Below are positions 38,530-47,817 of a stretch of 64,000 bases of DNA, in pieces. Both the position numbers and the translations under genes were made by a program. Each line of letters begins with the position of its first letter. The stretch's first letter is position 1. Source of the stretch: Mixta theicola (GTDB lineage: Bacteria; Pseudomonadota; Gammaproteobacteria; Enterobacterales; Enterobacteriaceae); assembly GCF_002895925.1 (NCBI RefSeq), contig NZ_NWUO01000001.1:462331-526330 (forward strand), given 5' to 3'. The notes under the pieces were generated by a model. The model worked only from the letters and a program-made list of their open reading frames with translations. It searched no databases and was not told the DNA's origin.

Positions 38530-39525
38530 TTACAGCGCGTGGATCACTACCCACATCGGCCCTTGTCCGACCGCATAGCGCGCCAGCGGCGTCAGCAGAC
38601 CCTGCTCGCCGCCGATGCGATAAACTTCGATATGATGCGATTTCTGCCCCGCCGCCACCAGATACTGTCCGCTGTGATCGATATTAAAGCCGCGCGGTTG
38701 GGTTTCAGTCGGCTGATGCCCTTCCAGCGTTAACAGGCCGCCATCTTCGCTGACGCTGAAAATGGTCAGCGTGCTGGAAGTGCGATCGCAGGCGTAAAGA
38801 TGACGGCCATCCGGCGTCAGATGAATATCCGCCGCCCAGCGGGTGCCGGTAAAGTCGGCGGGCTGCATATCCAGGCTCTGTACGCATTCCACTTCGCCGT
38901 GGGCGTTGCGCAGCTGCCAGACGTCAACGGTGCTGTTAAGCTCATTCACGCAGTAGGCATACTGCTGATTGGGATGAAACACCATATGACGCGGGCCTGC
39001 GCCCTCAACGGTAGTTACCTGCGGCTGCTGATGCGGCGTCAGTTTACCGCTGGCATGCACATCAAACAGGCAGATGCGATCCTGCTTCAGCGCCGGCACG
39101 AACAGCGTCTGGTTGTCGCTGCCGATATTCGCCGAATGGCAGCCTTCCAGCCCGTTAATTACCTGGCTCGGCTCCAGCGGCACGCCGTCAGCGCCAATCG
39201 GGCTAATGCTGACGCAGGCGTCGTTATACGAGCCGCAGAACAGAAATCTGCCCTGACGGTCGGTCGAGATATGCGTCGGGCTGCCTGGCAGCGAGGCCTG
39301 CCCCGCTTCGCTCAGCGTACCGTCATCAGCAATACGATAAGCGATGGTGCGGAACTGCGGACGCACGCCAACGTATAAAAAAGGCTGAGTGGGGTTAACC
39401 ACCATCGGCTGCACCTGACCGACGACGTCAACCACTTGCAACAGCGTAAGCGCGCCATCCTCATTCATACGCCAGACGTGAATCTGTTGGCTTTCCGGGC
39501 TGGCGGTATAAACAACTTGCTTCAT
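38530..39525 (-). CDS. pgl: 6-phosphogluconolactonase Pgl
   Basis: Seven-bladed beta-propeller lactonase of the pentose phosphate pathway, 331 residues as in E. coli. Conserved blocks are [83 protein letters not shown] and [20 protein letters not shown]. In E. coli the next gene is ybhA; here about 6.3 kb separates them. Confidence 0.96.
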   Translation of the reverse strand: MKQVVYTASPESQQIHVWRMNEDGALTLLQVVDVVGQVQPMVVNPTQPFLYVGVRPQFRTIAYRIADDGTLSEAGQASLPGSPTHISTDRQGRFLFCGSYNDACVSISPIGADGVPLEPSQVINGLEGCHSANIGSDNQTLFVPALKQDRICLFDVHASGKLTPHQQPQVTTVEGAGPRHMVFHPNQQYAYCVNELNSTVDVWQLRNAHGEVECVQSLDMQPADFTGTRWAADIHLTPDGRHLYACDRTSSTLTIFSVSEDGGLLTLEGHQPTETQPRGFNIDHSGQYLVAAGQKSHHIEVYRIGGEQGLLTPLARYAVGQGPMWVVIHAL

Positions 39526-39587
39526 GAATTCTCCTTGTCTGATTACCTGTAATTGTTGACCTGTGGCAAAGGGTAGCGCGTTTTACC

Positions 39588-39730
39588 CAAGCCCGGCGGA
39601 TTGTTTATGCCGCAGCAGTTTGGCGGCCGGCGTGAAAGTCCTGATTGTTACCGGACGCCACCACTGCGCTATTTATCCTTTTTATCAGGCGCTGGCGTTA
39701 GATACACCTGTAATCTGCTGTAACGGCGCC
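39588..39730 (+). pseudogene. ybhA: Duplicated, rearranged fragment of the ybhA 5' region with IS3-remnant tail
   Basis: Bases 39588-39623 are identical to 45776-45811, upstream of intact ybhA. They are joined directly to 39625-39730, which aligns without gaps to codons 35-69 of ybhA (45973-46078) with a handful of mismatches. The peptide AGVKVLIVTGRHHCAIYPFYQALALDT is recognisable, and the frame then stops. This is an internal-deletion copy of the right flank of the dehydrogenase cassette. Confidence 0.85.
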
Positions 39731-40060
39731 GGTTTGAATAAATGAAGCGTGATTACAAATAATCACTTTGCATCCAACTGATTGATTTATTTGAAATTAC
39801 CGGCATTTTTCTGAACTATATCAAAGAAGGCGGCACTGTAGAACCATTTTAACCGCTGTAAAAGGCTCTATAGCATCTTCTAAGGGATTGTAGCCTGACA
39901 AATAATATGGCTGTACTGAATAAAGGGAAGGGATCGCTTACAACAGGATATTGGGCTGGTTACCTTGTTCGGTTTAAACCCTCGCCCGTACCGGGCGAGG
40001 ATCTACCTCAGATTTTGTTAAGAACCTGCCGTATAGTAAGACAAGGGATGTTGGATAAGT
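39731..40060. other. Intergenic region at the left end of the dehydrogenase cassette
   Basis: About 330 bp of mostly AT-rich sequence with no supported gene. An open frame from 39907 runs antisense into the cytochrome gene and is not credible. The only clear structure is the hairpin at 39980-40000. Confidence 0.55.
39980..40000 (-). terminator. Terminator candidate of the dehydrogenase operon
   Basis: A 9-bp perfect stem CCTCGCCCG (39980-39988) / CGGGCGAGG (39992-40000) with a TAC loop is followed by a short T-rich tract (GTTTAAA) on the minus strand. It is 60 bp past the cytochrome stop. Confidence 0.6.
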
Positions 40061-41398
40061 TTACCTGCCTGAATGCACTTCAATTTTCTGTTTTGCACCG
40101 GTTTGCTGACGCATTGTCGCAACCTGTTGCGGCGTCACTTCACTGGCCTGATTGCCCCAGGAATTACGCACAAAATTAAGCATATCTGCTATCTGTCGGT
40201 CATCCATTTTCCAGTCAAATGCGGGCATCCCGGCAGCGGTAGGACGATCGGCCGTATGTGCGGCACGCGTGCCATTAAGCATCGCTGAGATCATATTGGT
40301 AGGATCATTAAGCATTGATCGGTTACCAGCAAACGCGGGTACCATGCCGTTAATGCCTTCACCCTGCACACCATGACAGGCAGTACAGTTCACTTCAAAA
40401 CTCAGCGCTGCATTTTTCCTGCGCGTTTCATCCATGGCAAATTTTTGCGGTGCAGGTGTGTCGGAAGCCGGAAGATGCTTAAGATACGCTGCGACAGCCT
40501 GCAGATCGTTATCGTTGAAATACTGCATCGAGTGTTCAACCGCTTCTGACATCGGACCCGCTGCGACGCTTTTACCATCAGATCCCGTTTTCAGATATTG
40601 CATAATTTGCGCGTTGCTCCAGTCGCCAATGCCTGCATGCGGGTTTGGCGTAATATCTGGCGCATACCAGGCGCCCAACTGACCGCCCTGTAAATACTGA
40701 CTGTTAATTTCACCGCCCAGCGCGTTACGCGCGGTATGACAAACGCTACAGTGCGCCGGGCCATCGACTAAATACTTACCGCGGTTAATCCGATCAAGCT
40801 GAACGCTGCTGATATTTGTCGTTTTCAGGCTTTCCGGCTGGAAGGCGCTATTATCGAAAAACAGCAGATTCCAACCGGCCATTGCCAGACGAATGTTATA
40901 GGGGAAATGCATGCCACCGTTTTCGTCGATGTCATTCCTTACCGGCTTCATCGTTGACATATACGCCCATAGATCATGCATATCCCGATCGCTGAGTTTG
41001 GCGTAAGCGGTATAAGGCATCGCCGGGTAGAGGAAACCTTTCTCACCACGCCCCATACGCACCGCATTGAAGAAGTCGTGCTCAGTCATATTACCGATGC
41101 CGGTTTCACGATCCGGCGTAATATTAGAGGTTTTCAACTCGCCAAAGGGTGTAGAGATTTTGTAACCGCCGGCAAAACTTTGCTCGTGACAGGCCGCACA
41201 ATCGCTCAACCGCATGACATATTCGCCTCGCTTGATTGCCGCATCATCGGTGCTATGGAAATCCGCCAGTTTGATTTTATTATCGGCAACGTTTGAGCGT
41301 GAGCTGTCCATCACCATCCATAATTTACCGGAGACACCGATCCCCGCCAGCACGGCTAGCGCCGCCAGGCTGTAGCTGATTTTCTTTTTTGTCATCAT
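40061..41398 (-). CDS. Triheme cytochrome c subunit of sugar-acid dehydrogenase
   Basis: Membrane-bound electron-transfer subunit of a gluconate 2-dehydrogenase-type complex. It takes electrons from the flavoprotein to ubiquinone. Three CxxCH heme sites are present: CAACH (67-71), CSVCH (217-221) and CTACH (338-342). An uncleaved or signal helix (SLAALAVLAGIGVSGKLWMV) opens the 445-residue protein. Typical distal-ligand regions include PFGELKTSNITPD and LGAWYAPDITPNPH. It begins 2 nt after the flavoprotein stop. The substrate could be gluconate, 2-ketogluconate or a polyol. Confidence 0.92.
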   Translation of the reverse strand: MMTKKKISYSLAALAVLAGIGVSGKLWMVMDSSRSNVADNKIKLADFHSTDDAAIKRGEYVMRLSDCAACHEQSFAGGYKISTPFGELKTSNITPDRETGIGNMTEHDFFNAVRMGRGEKGFLYPAMPYTAYAKLSDRDMHDLWAYMSTMKPVRNDIDENGGMHFPYNIRLAMAGWNLLFFDNSAFQPESLKTTNISSVQLDRINRGKYLVDGPAHCSVCHTARNALGGEINSQYLQGGQLGAWYAPDITPNPHAGIGDWSNAQIMQYLKTGSDGKSVAAGPMSEAVEHSMQYFNDNDLQAVAAYLKHLPASDTPAPQKFAMDETRRKNAALSFEVNCTACHGVQGEGINGMVPAFAGNRSMLNDPTNMISAMLNGTRAAHTADRPTAAGMPAFDWKMDDRQIADMLNFVRNSWGNQASEVTPQQVATMRQQTGAKQKIEVHSGR

Positions 41399-41400
41399 GG

Positions 41401-43170
41401 TTAGGCCTTTACCAGCGGAGCAGGATTTTTGATATAGGTCTGATGAATTGCCTGAGCGGCCCGAACAGCGAGTGCCCCAACGGTTATTGTCGGGTTATAA
41501 CCCCCGTTGTTCGGAAATGCCGACGCCCCCACTACAAAGACGTTGTGCACATCCCAGCTTTGCAAATAAGTATTCACCGCAGAGGTAGTGGGATCCGCCC
41601 CCATCACTGCGCCACCAATGGTGTGCGAGCTTTCCTGCAGGTATGGGTTCCAACTCGCGTCCGTCTGGCGTTCAAAAATGGTTGCAGCAGGACCGGCTTC
41701 CTTCATGATGGCTTTGGCTTTATCCGTCACGTAATTCACCATCCTGATGTCGTTTTTGTTCCAGTCGAAGGTCACGCGCAATAACGGTTGTCCATGACGA
41801 TCTTTGTAGACAGGATCGAGATCGAGATAGGCACCCCGTACCGGCATCGATGTTCCCTGACAGAAAATAGTTGCAGCAGTTTGATAATCACGTGCATAGC
41901 CCGATTTCCATTCGCTGCCCCAGCGTTTGGTTCCTTCTCGCAGAGCGTTCATATGCTGGATCGGGCGGCCATCCGTGTTGTATGCCATGATCCCAGCGCC
42001 ACCGATAAAGTCGAGCTGGCTGTGATCGAAATTGTCGCCGTTAAAATCATCAATCTGTACCGCCAGCGCCCCGCCGCCAATAAACGGATTCATAAACTCA
42101 CCATCGAAGAAGCCTGTAACAGAGGAGCAACTTTGATAGTTATAGTTACGGCCAATAGTGCCGCGGCCAGTCTCAGGACTGTAAGGTTCGCCAATTTTGG
42201 ACAGCAGCATCATGCGCACATTGTCCATCTGGTAGGCGGTGATACACACCACATCCGCCGGCTGGAAACCTTCTACGCCCTCTTTAGTAATAAAGCGCAC
42301 GCCTTTAGCGGTTTTACCGTCATCATGCTTCATCACCTGTAAAACTTCGGTTTCGGTCAACAGGGTGAAATTAGGGCGGCGCATTAATACCGGCAGAATA
42401 CAGGCCTGAGGTGAGGACTTACTGAAGTTGCCACAGCCGTGAAAGTCACAAAATCCGCAATAAGTACAGGGTCCCATCGTCACGCCCAACGGGTTGACAT
42501 AAGATTGGGACAGATTACCCGCAGGAATGGTGAAAGGATGGTAGCCCATGCTTTGCGTGGTAGTGCGATATTTGCGTAACCAGTGGGTGTCTTTCAGTGG
42601 CGGCGTTGGATAATCGCGGGTACGCGGCCCTTCAAACACATTACCGTTGGGTTGCAATTTGCCATTGAGATTGCCCGCAATACCGGAAGTTCCGGCAATA
42701 CGTTCAAAGCGATCGTAATAGGGTTCCATTTCGGCATAAGTCACCCCCCAGTCCTGCAGTTGCAGGTCCTTCATCTTAGCTGCACCGTAACGTTCCCGGG
42801 TTTGAGTTGCCACTTCGAAATCCCACGGAGAAAATCGCCATGACATGCCCGCCCAGTGCGTACCCGCGCCGCCGACGTTCCAGCCAAACTGATAGGCAGA
42901 CCAGTTACGAACCGGCGCGGCATCCTGGCTGGTATTGTTGCGAAAAGTCGTGGTTTCAACGCTCATCGGCTGCAACAGTTGGCGGCGTGTATGCCAGCGC
43001 AGCTCATCCGGATCAACCGCCACCGGGAAGTCAGTGGACGTATCGCGCCATGCACCACGCTCAATCGCGACCACATTAAGTCCGGCGCGCGTTAACTCTT
43101 CTGCCATGACCGATCCGGCCCAGCCTAATCCGACAATGACGACATCGGTTTTATTTCTTATTTGTGACAT
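41401..43170 (-). CDS. GMC-family flavoprotein subunit of gluconate 2-dehydrogenase-type complex
   Basis: Catalytic FAD subunit of 589 residues, exported as a complex with the small TAT-signal subunit. The dinucleotide motif VVIVGLGWAGSVMAEEL is at residues 10-26. GTHWAGMSWRFSPWDF, DVVCITAYQMDN and the C-terminal GMC block (SSHTIGGAVMG, then FPNNGGYNPTITVGALA with catalytic His/Asn) are clear. A cysteine cluster CTYCGFCDFHGCGN suggests the 3Fe-4S centre known in FAD-glucose and gluconate dehydrogenases. I chose the start at 43170 (MSQIRNKTDVV; GGAG upstream) over 43191. Confidence 0.93.
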   Translation of the reverse strand: MSQIRNKTDVVIVGLGWAGSVMAEELTRAGLNVVAIERGAWRDTSTDFPVAVDPDELRWHTRRQLLQPMSVETTTFRNNTSQDAAPVRNWSAYQFGWNVGGAGTHWAGMSWRFSPWDFEVATQTRERYGAAKMKDLQLQDWGVTYAEMEPYYDRFERIAGTSGIAGNLNGKLQPNGNVFEGPRTRDYPTPPLKDTHWLRKYRTTTQSMGYHPFTIPAGNLSQSYVNPLGVTMGPCTYCGFCDFHGCGNFSKSSPQACILPVLMRRPNFTLLTETEVLQVMKHDDGKTAKGVRFITKEGVEGFQPADVVCITAYQMDNVRMMLLSKIGEPYSPETGRGTIGRNYNYQSCSSVTGFFDGEFMNPFIGGGALAVQIDDFNGDNFDHSQLDFIGGAGIMAYNTDGRPIQHMNALREGTKRWGSEWKSGYARDYQTAATIFCQGTSMPVRGAYLDLDPVYKDRHGQPLLRVTFDWNKNDIRMVNYVTDKAKAIMKEAGPAATIFERQTDASWNPYLQESSHTIGGAVMGADPTTSAVNTYLQSWDVHNVFVVGASAFPNNGGYNPTITVGALAVRAAQAIHQTYIKNPAPLVKA

Positions 43171-43187
43171 TAACTCAGCTCCGACAA

Positions 43188-43916
43188 TCAATCTTTTGGA
43201 ATAAGGCTGACAGGAATTAATTGTAAATTTTCACCGCGACGATCAACGTACTGACGGTAGTCATAGCGAGCGCCTGGAAAACCAATCATTTTCCAGCCAG
43301 CCATCGTTTTATTGCCGCCATAAAGTGGGTCAGCAAGATAGCTTTCGCGCACGTTCTGCAGCATCAGTTCAAAAAAGGCCTTGCTGTTAACCTCTGCGCC
43401 AAGATTGATCTTTCCGGCTTCCATCGCGGTTAAAAAAGCGTCAATTCCTGCATCGCTGAGGGTGAAAAACGAAGCGTGGTGATTTTTTTGTGACCAGGCT
43501 TCTAACGCTTTTAAACCGGTGATGTAACGCTCACGCGGTGAGGTTAAAAACTGCGGGCTGCCCATCAACTTTTCTTCATTTTCAGGATGTAATGGCCCAT
43601 CAAGATACAGTGCTGCGCCCGATCCATAATCCCCGGCTAACTGGTCATCTATGAATTCAATTGCGCCTTCTTCACTGGCAGAAGGGCCGTGACCGTCTGC
43701 TGGAATTAGACGATCAAAAATAGCCGTCAAATTTTTACGATCGGTTTCATCAGTCAATACACGATATCCCCCTTGCAATGCCGGAACGGGCAGCGCATCG
43801 GGTGTTAACCGGGTATCAATCGGAACGTTATGCAGCTCTTTAGCGTTCAGCTTCGGTGCCACCGTTAACGTTGCAACCAGTGAACTAATAGAAAAGATCG
43901 CTTCTCTTCGGTTCAT
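43188..43916 (-). CDS. Small (gamma) subunit, gluconate 2-dehydrogenase subunit 3 family
   Basis: Periplasmic helper subunit of 242 residues with a twin-arginine signal (MNRREAIFSISSLVATLTV). It carries its signal-less flavoprotein partner through the TAT system. TAIFDRLIPAD-like LTAIFDRLIPADGHGPSASEEGAIEFIDDQL and GWKMIGFPGARYDYRQYVD match the subunit-3 family. GGAAAG lies upstream of the ATG at 43916. It is the first gene of the operon, with 17 bp between it and the flavoprotein. Confidence 0.9.
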   Translation of the reverse strand: MNRREAIFSISSLVATLTVAPKLNAKELHNVPIDTRLTPDALPVPALQGGYRVLTDETDRKNLTAIFDRLIPADGHGPSASEEGAIEFIDDQLAGDYGSGAALYLDGPLHPENEEKLMGSPQFLTSPRERYITGLKALEAWSQKNHHASFFTLSDAGIDAFLTAMEAGKINLGAEVNSKAFFELMLQNVRESYLADPLYGGNKTMAGWKMIGFPGARYDYRQYVDRRGENLQLIPVSLIPKD

Positions 43917-44243
43917 ATCTCTTTCCTTTAATAGCACGATATTTATTGCCACCGATTCCGGCTCTCGGAAAACAGGCAATAGAAATCCAACCCTGTTTAA
44001 AACAAGGTAAATTGTTGCCTTAAAGAGGCATTGATGTTATTAGCGACGAAAGTCATCGACTCTTAAATATATAAAAGTTACGAAACGTTATGTCGCTTAA
44101 GGGTAAAAAATGAATTAGCTTGTCGGCATGATATTTGACATGGCAATCCCTAACGTGTTGTTAAATCCAAAAGGTAAGATATTTATTATTATTAACAATG
44201 CTTCCAGTAATTAACTACTTCGTAATAGTAACGCGATTAAATT
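43917..44243 (-). promoter_or_regulatory. Promoter region of the dehydrogenase operon
   Basis: About 330 bp, AT-rich, between the operon start and the LacI gene. The string GAAACGTT near 44078-44085 resembles GAAACGCTT near 45364-45372 upstream of the LacI gene, and both have the central CG common in LacI-family operators. It is only a weak operator candidate. No clear -35/-10 pair was fixed. Confidence 0.35.
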
Positions 44244-44281
44244 ACTATCCAGTCTGCCTATTTACCGCAGACTGGATAGTA
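44243..44281 (-). terminator. Hairpin directly after the LacI-family gene
   Basis: A perfect inverted repeat (ACTATCCAGTCTGC at 44244-44257, GCAGACTGGATAGT at 44267-44280) starts one base after the regulator stop. The minus-strand sequence after it is T-rich (AATTTAAT). It is probably a terminator that insulates the operon. Confidence 0.75.
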
Positions 44282-45304
44282 TTAACGCTTAATATGGCTG
44301 CCGCGTAATACTAATTTACCGCTTCGCCATTCTGCTTCATCTACGCTATCCCCACCAGTAAGACGATTAATAGCCTCGCTAACCAGTTTTTCGGTCTGCT
44401 GATCGTAAGTCGTCAAATCCCAGACCGGAGAATCGGCTTCATCTATGCCATCAAATCCAACGATAGCAATGCTTTTTATGTCGCCTGATTCGTAGAGCGC
44501 TTCCAGCACGCCAATAGCCAGAACATCGTTTTCGCAAAACATTGCGTCAATGCGCTGTTCCGGAGGCGTTTCATTCAGATACCTCTTCATCATCAGATAG
44601 GCGGCTTTACGTTCATATTTGCCCGTCATCAACATGAGATCGATTTTAAGATTTTCTAATGAAAGTTCATGCTGATAACCATCCATACGTAATAAATGGC
44701 TTGAATCGGTATCGGGGCCCTTCATATAGCCAAAACGACGATAACCCTGCGCGATTAACAACTGGCCAATTTCACGCCCAGCCTGGAAGCCATCAATATT
44801 GATATTCTCAATATTCCGCTTTCCTTCACTGTTTCGGCATATTTGAATCAGCGGAACGGAGTGAACGCTGTGCGCGATTTCAAACAGCTCGTTGCTGAGG
44901 GTATTGGCAAAGAACAAGATGCCATCAACTTGCAATTGATCGGCCATTTCCATCACCGACTGATAGTTGTCACCCGTGGTGATATTCAGTATCAATGCCA
45001 GATAGCCTTTGGATTGAAGCTGTTTAGTGACGGCATCCAGAATTCTCATCGCATGAGGATTTTTCAACTCATCAATGGCGATAGCAATGATATGCGTATT
45101 TCGTTTAGTCAAACTACGTGCCAGCAAATTGGGGCGATAGCCTAACTCGGCGGCTATGGCCATGATTCTCTCTTTAGTATCCGGAGCGACATAGGCTCCA
45201 GGCGTAAATGCTCTCGAGACCGTCCATTTCGATACACCCGCCAGTTTTGCAACTGCAGTTGCATTAGCTTTGGGTTGCTTTTGAGGTTTCTTTTCAGTTG
45301 TCAT
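44282..45304 (-). CDS. LacI-family transcriptional regulator of the dehydrogenase cassette
   Basis: A 340-residue LacI/GalR-type regulator. The N-terminal helix-turn-helix is TAVAKLAGVSKWTVSRAFTPGAYV with hinge KERIMAIAAELGYRPNLLARSL. A periplasmic-binding-protein-like sensor follows (IAIAIDELKNPHAMRILDAV, DGILFF, NINIDGFQAGREIGQLL, AMFCENDVLAIGVLEAL, IVGFDGIDEADS). It lies upstream in the same orientation as the dehydrogenase genes. It probably controls them in response to a sugar acid, by analogy with GntR-type members. This is inference. Confidence 0.9.
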   Translation of the reverse strand: MTTEKKPQKQPKANATAVAKLAGVSKWTVSRAFTPGAYVAPDTKERIMAIAAELGYRPNLLARSLTKRNTHIIAIAIDELKNPHAMRILDAVTKQLQSKGYLALILNITTGDNYQSVMEMADQLQVDGILFFANTLSNELFEIAHSVHSVPLIQICRNSEGKRNIENINIDGFQAGREIGQLLIAQGYRRFGYMKGPDTDSSHLLRMDGYQHELSLENLKIDLMLMTGKYERKAAYLMMKRYLNETPPEQRIDAMFCENDVLAIGVLEALYESGDIKSIAIVGFDGIDEADSPVWDLTTYDQQTEKLVSEAINRLTGGDSVDEAEWRSGKLVLRGSHIKR

Positions 45305-45691
45305 ACATTCACTTAAGGGTATTTACATCTCATGCCCATATTGGACGTCAAACTGGTACGAAAAGAAACGCTTAAAGTACGATCCCGCAACTAACCCATC
45401 TTTTTTATGAATTAACCAGCTCTTTTAAGAAAAAGTTTTAACGCATTGTTGGGATTATGTTAATTCAGCGCTGCGTTTGCAAATAGTTTCTGCACCTGGG
45501 TGCACATAAGATCAAAAAAATCGATGTTATTTTATGAATTACGCTATTTTTCAAAAGGTTGGAATAGTTTTGCCTTTAGTGTTTTTGACTAAAAAATAGC
45601 TTCTTATCGCGCGCCGATTGCCCTGCTCCCCGGTGATTAATACCGCGCGATGTTAGTCATCTCTTCATCAGCAACGTGTGGGCTTTCCCTG
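45305..45691. other. AT-rich right end of the cassette
   Basis: About 390 bp upstream of the LacI gene, visibly more AT-rich than the flanking core genes, with no supported gene. It should hold the regulator's promoter. It ends where the IS3-family remnant begins. Confidence 0.5.
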
Positions 45692-45818
45692 AAGAAGCGT
45701 TTTTCCGCCGAACAGATCATCAATATTCTCCGCGAGGCCGAACCGAAGCCGCTGTTTCTGCCAGGAAGCTGTGATCAAGCCCGGCGGATTGTTTATGCCG
45801 CAGCAGTTTGGTGGCGGG
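45692..45818 (+). mobile_element. Vestigial IS3-family OrfA N-terminus
   Basis: From 45692 the translation KKRFSAEQIINILREAE is the well-known N-terminus of IS3-group OrfA proteins (helix-turn-helix). After a frameshift it continues with AAVSARKL, the usual next motif, and later QQFGG. Stop codons and the lost frame show decay. The last part (45776-45811) is repeated at 39588-39623. No inverted repeats or OrfB were seen. Confidence 0.65.
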
Positions 45819-45871
45819 CTCCGCAGGGTGTAACATCGCTGCTTTATTAATAATAACTGACGGAATTAACC

Positions 45872-46690
45872 ATGAGCTATCGCGTGATTGCCCTCGACCT
45901 TGATGGTACGCTGCTGACGCCGCGTAAAACTATTCTTCCTGAATCGCTGGCCGCCCTTGCCGAAGCCCAACGGGCCGGCGTGAAAGTCCTGATTGTCACC
46001 GGACGCCATCACTGCGCTATTCATCCTTTTTATCAGGCGTTGGCGTTAGATACACCGGCGATCTGCTGTAACGGCGCCTATTTATATGATTATCAAGCGC
46101 AAAAGGTATTAGCGGCCGATCCGCTGGCTAAGCCGCAGGCGCTGAAAATAATTGAAATGCTCGATCAGCAGGCGATTCACGGCCTGCTGTACGTTGATGA
46201 CGCCATGCTGTATCAGACGCTTACCGGCCATGTCGAGCGCACCCTGCTGTGGGCGGAATCGCTGCCGCCGCAGCAGCGTCCGCTCTTTTTGCAGGTGCCG
46301 GATTTGGCCGCCGCCGCGCAGGATGCCCAGGCAATCTGGAAGTTCGCCCTCTCCCATCCTGATACGCGCGCGCTGCAGCAGTTTGCCGAAAGCGTTGAGC
46401 AGGAGCTGGGGCTGGCGTGCGAATGGTCGTGGCACGATCAGGTGGATATTGCCCAGGCGGGCAACAGTAAAGGCAAGCGTCTGGCGCAGTGGGTTGCTGC
46501 ACAGGGGCTGGAGATGAAAGAGGTACTGGCGTTTGGTGATAACTATAACGATCTCAGCATGCTGGAAACGGTTGGGCTGGGCGTAGCGATGGGCAACGCC
46601 GATGAGGCGATCAAAGCGCGGGCCGGACGGGTTATCGGCACTAACCTGGAACCGGGAATTGCGGAAACTATCCGTCGCGAAGTGCTGTAG
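45872..46690 (+). CDS. ybhA: Pyridoxal phosphate / sugar phosphatase YbhA
   Basis: HAD-superfamily Cof-type phosphatase of 272 residues. Motif I is ALDLDGTLLTPRK (nucleophile Asp), motif II VTGRHH, motif III lysine in NSKGKRLAQW, and motif IV AFGDNYNDLSMLE. E. coli YbhA dephosphorylates PLP and other phosphates. In E. coli it lies between pgl and modC. Here it kept its modC neighbour but was separated from pgl by the inserted cassette. The gene itself looks intact. Confidence 0.95.
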   Translation: MSYRVIALDLDGTLLTPRKTILPESLAALAEAQRAGVKVLIVTGRHHCAIHPFYQALALDTPAICCNGAYLYDYQAQKVLAADPLAKPQALKIIEMLDQQAIHGLLYVDDAMLYQTLTGHVERTLLWAESLPPQQRPLFLQVPDLAAAAQDAQAIWKFALSHPDTRALQQFAESVEQELGLACEWSWHDQVDIAQAGNSKGKRLAQWVAAQGLEMKEVLAFGDNYNDLSMLETVGLGVAMGNADEAIKARAGRVIGTNLEPGIAETIRREVL

Positions 46691-46755
46691 CCTCCGACGA
46701 CCCTGCCGCGCCAGGTTTTTAGCGGAGCCGTGTTTGCTTCCCGGTTCCGTCTCTT

Positions 46756-47817
46756 TCAGGGCGTAATGGAAACGCTTTTAATCTGGGCGTACAGCCACAT
46801 GCCCGGCTTGATCGCCAGCTCATCGCGCGCCCACGGCGTTATGCGCGCCCACAGTTCGCTGGAACCGATGCGCAGCTTAACTTCTGTCTGCTGATTATCC
46901 ACCTCAATCAGCTCGCTGACCTGCGCGGGCAGCACGTTACGGATGGTGCTGTTAAGCGGCGGCTGCAGTATTAACGACACATCCGACGACTGAATGCGAA
47001 TACGCAGCACCGTTTTAATCGGCGCCTCCACCCGGCTAACCCAGATATGCTGATCGCCAAGCGATAGCGCGGTCATCGCATAATCAGGATGCTGCTCCAG
47101 CACCTGTACGCGCAGCACGCTGCTCTGTTCGCTACGCGGCAGCCACGGGCGCAGCGCGCTGCCGTTCCAGACCTCTTCCAGCGTCCCGGTCGCCTTAACC
47201 TGACCGTTATCTAATATCAGCACCCGATCGGCCAGCTGTAAGATTTCGTCGAGGCTGTGCGATACGTAAAGCAGCGGAATATCCACCTGCTTTGCCAGCT
47301 TCTGCAGGTAGGGCAACAGCTCGCGCTTGCGTAGCAGATCCAGTGCCGCCAGCGGCTCATCCATCAGCAGGATGTCGGGCGCGGTCAGCAACGCGCGGCC
47401 AATCGCTACCCGCTGCTTTTCACCGCCGGAAAGCGACCAGGGAAAACGATCCAGCAGCTCGCCAATACCCAACAAGTTGACCAGCGCATCAAACTGCGCC
47501 TGGCGGCTTTTCGCCATACCGTAGCGCAGGTTGCCGCGCACCCGATAATGCGGAAAGAGACGCGCCTCCTGAAAAACGTAGCCGACGCGTCGTTTTTCCG
47601 GCGGCAGCCAGGTCGCCTGTTCCGCATCGCTCAGCGTCCGTCCGTTCAGGCGGATATAACCCTGCTGCGGCGCAGCCAGCCCGGCAATCGCGTTGATTAA
47701 CGACGTTTTCCCCGCGCCGGATACGCCGAAAATAGCGGTAATGCCGTTGGCGGGCAGCTGCGTATCAATCTGCAGCGAGCTGTCGCCCTGCTGCAGCGTA
47801 AAGTTAAGTTCCAGCAT
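46756..47817 (-). CDS. modC: Molybdate ABC transporter ATPase ModC
   Basis: ATP-binding subunit of ModABC, 353 residues. Walker A is [10 protein letters not shown], the signature is [15 protein letters not shown], Walker B is [11 protein letters not shown], and the switch His is in [11 protein letters not shown]-terminal MOP (TOBE) domain of about 65 residues ([13 protein letters not shown], then [10 protein letters not shown]) can bind molybdate and inhibit transport. Its first base pair overlaps the modB stop. Confidence 0.96.
   Translation of the reverse strand: MLELNFTLQQGDSSLQIDTQLPANGITAIFGVSGAGKTSLINAIAGLAAPQQGYIRLNGRTLSDAEQATWLPPEKRRVGYVFQEARLFPHYRVRGNLRYGMAKSRQAQFDALVNLLGIGELLDRFPWSLSGGEKQRVAIGRALLTAPDILLMDEPLAALDLLRKRELLPYLQKLAKQVDIPLLYVSHSLDEILQLADRVLILDNGQVKATGTLEEVWNGSALRPWLPRSEQSSVLRVQVLEQHPDYAMTALSLGDQHIWVSRVEAPIKTVLRIRIQSSDVSLILQPPLNSTIRNVLPAQVSELIEVDNQQTEVKLRIGSSELWARITPWARDELAIKPGMWLYAQIKSVSITP

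Noticed and set aside
39907..40179. 90-codon plus-strand open frame at the end of the cytochrome gene
   Set aside because: It is antisense to the cytochrome C-terminus and spans its terminator hairpin.
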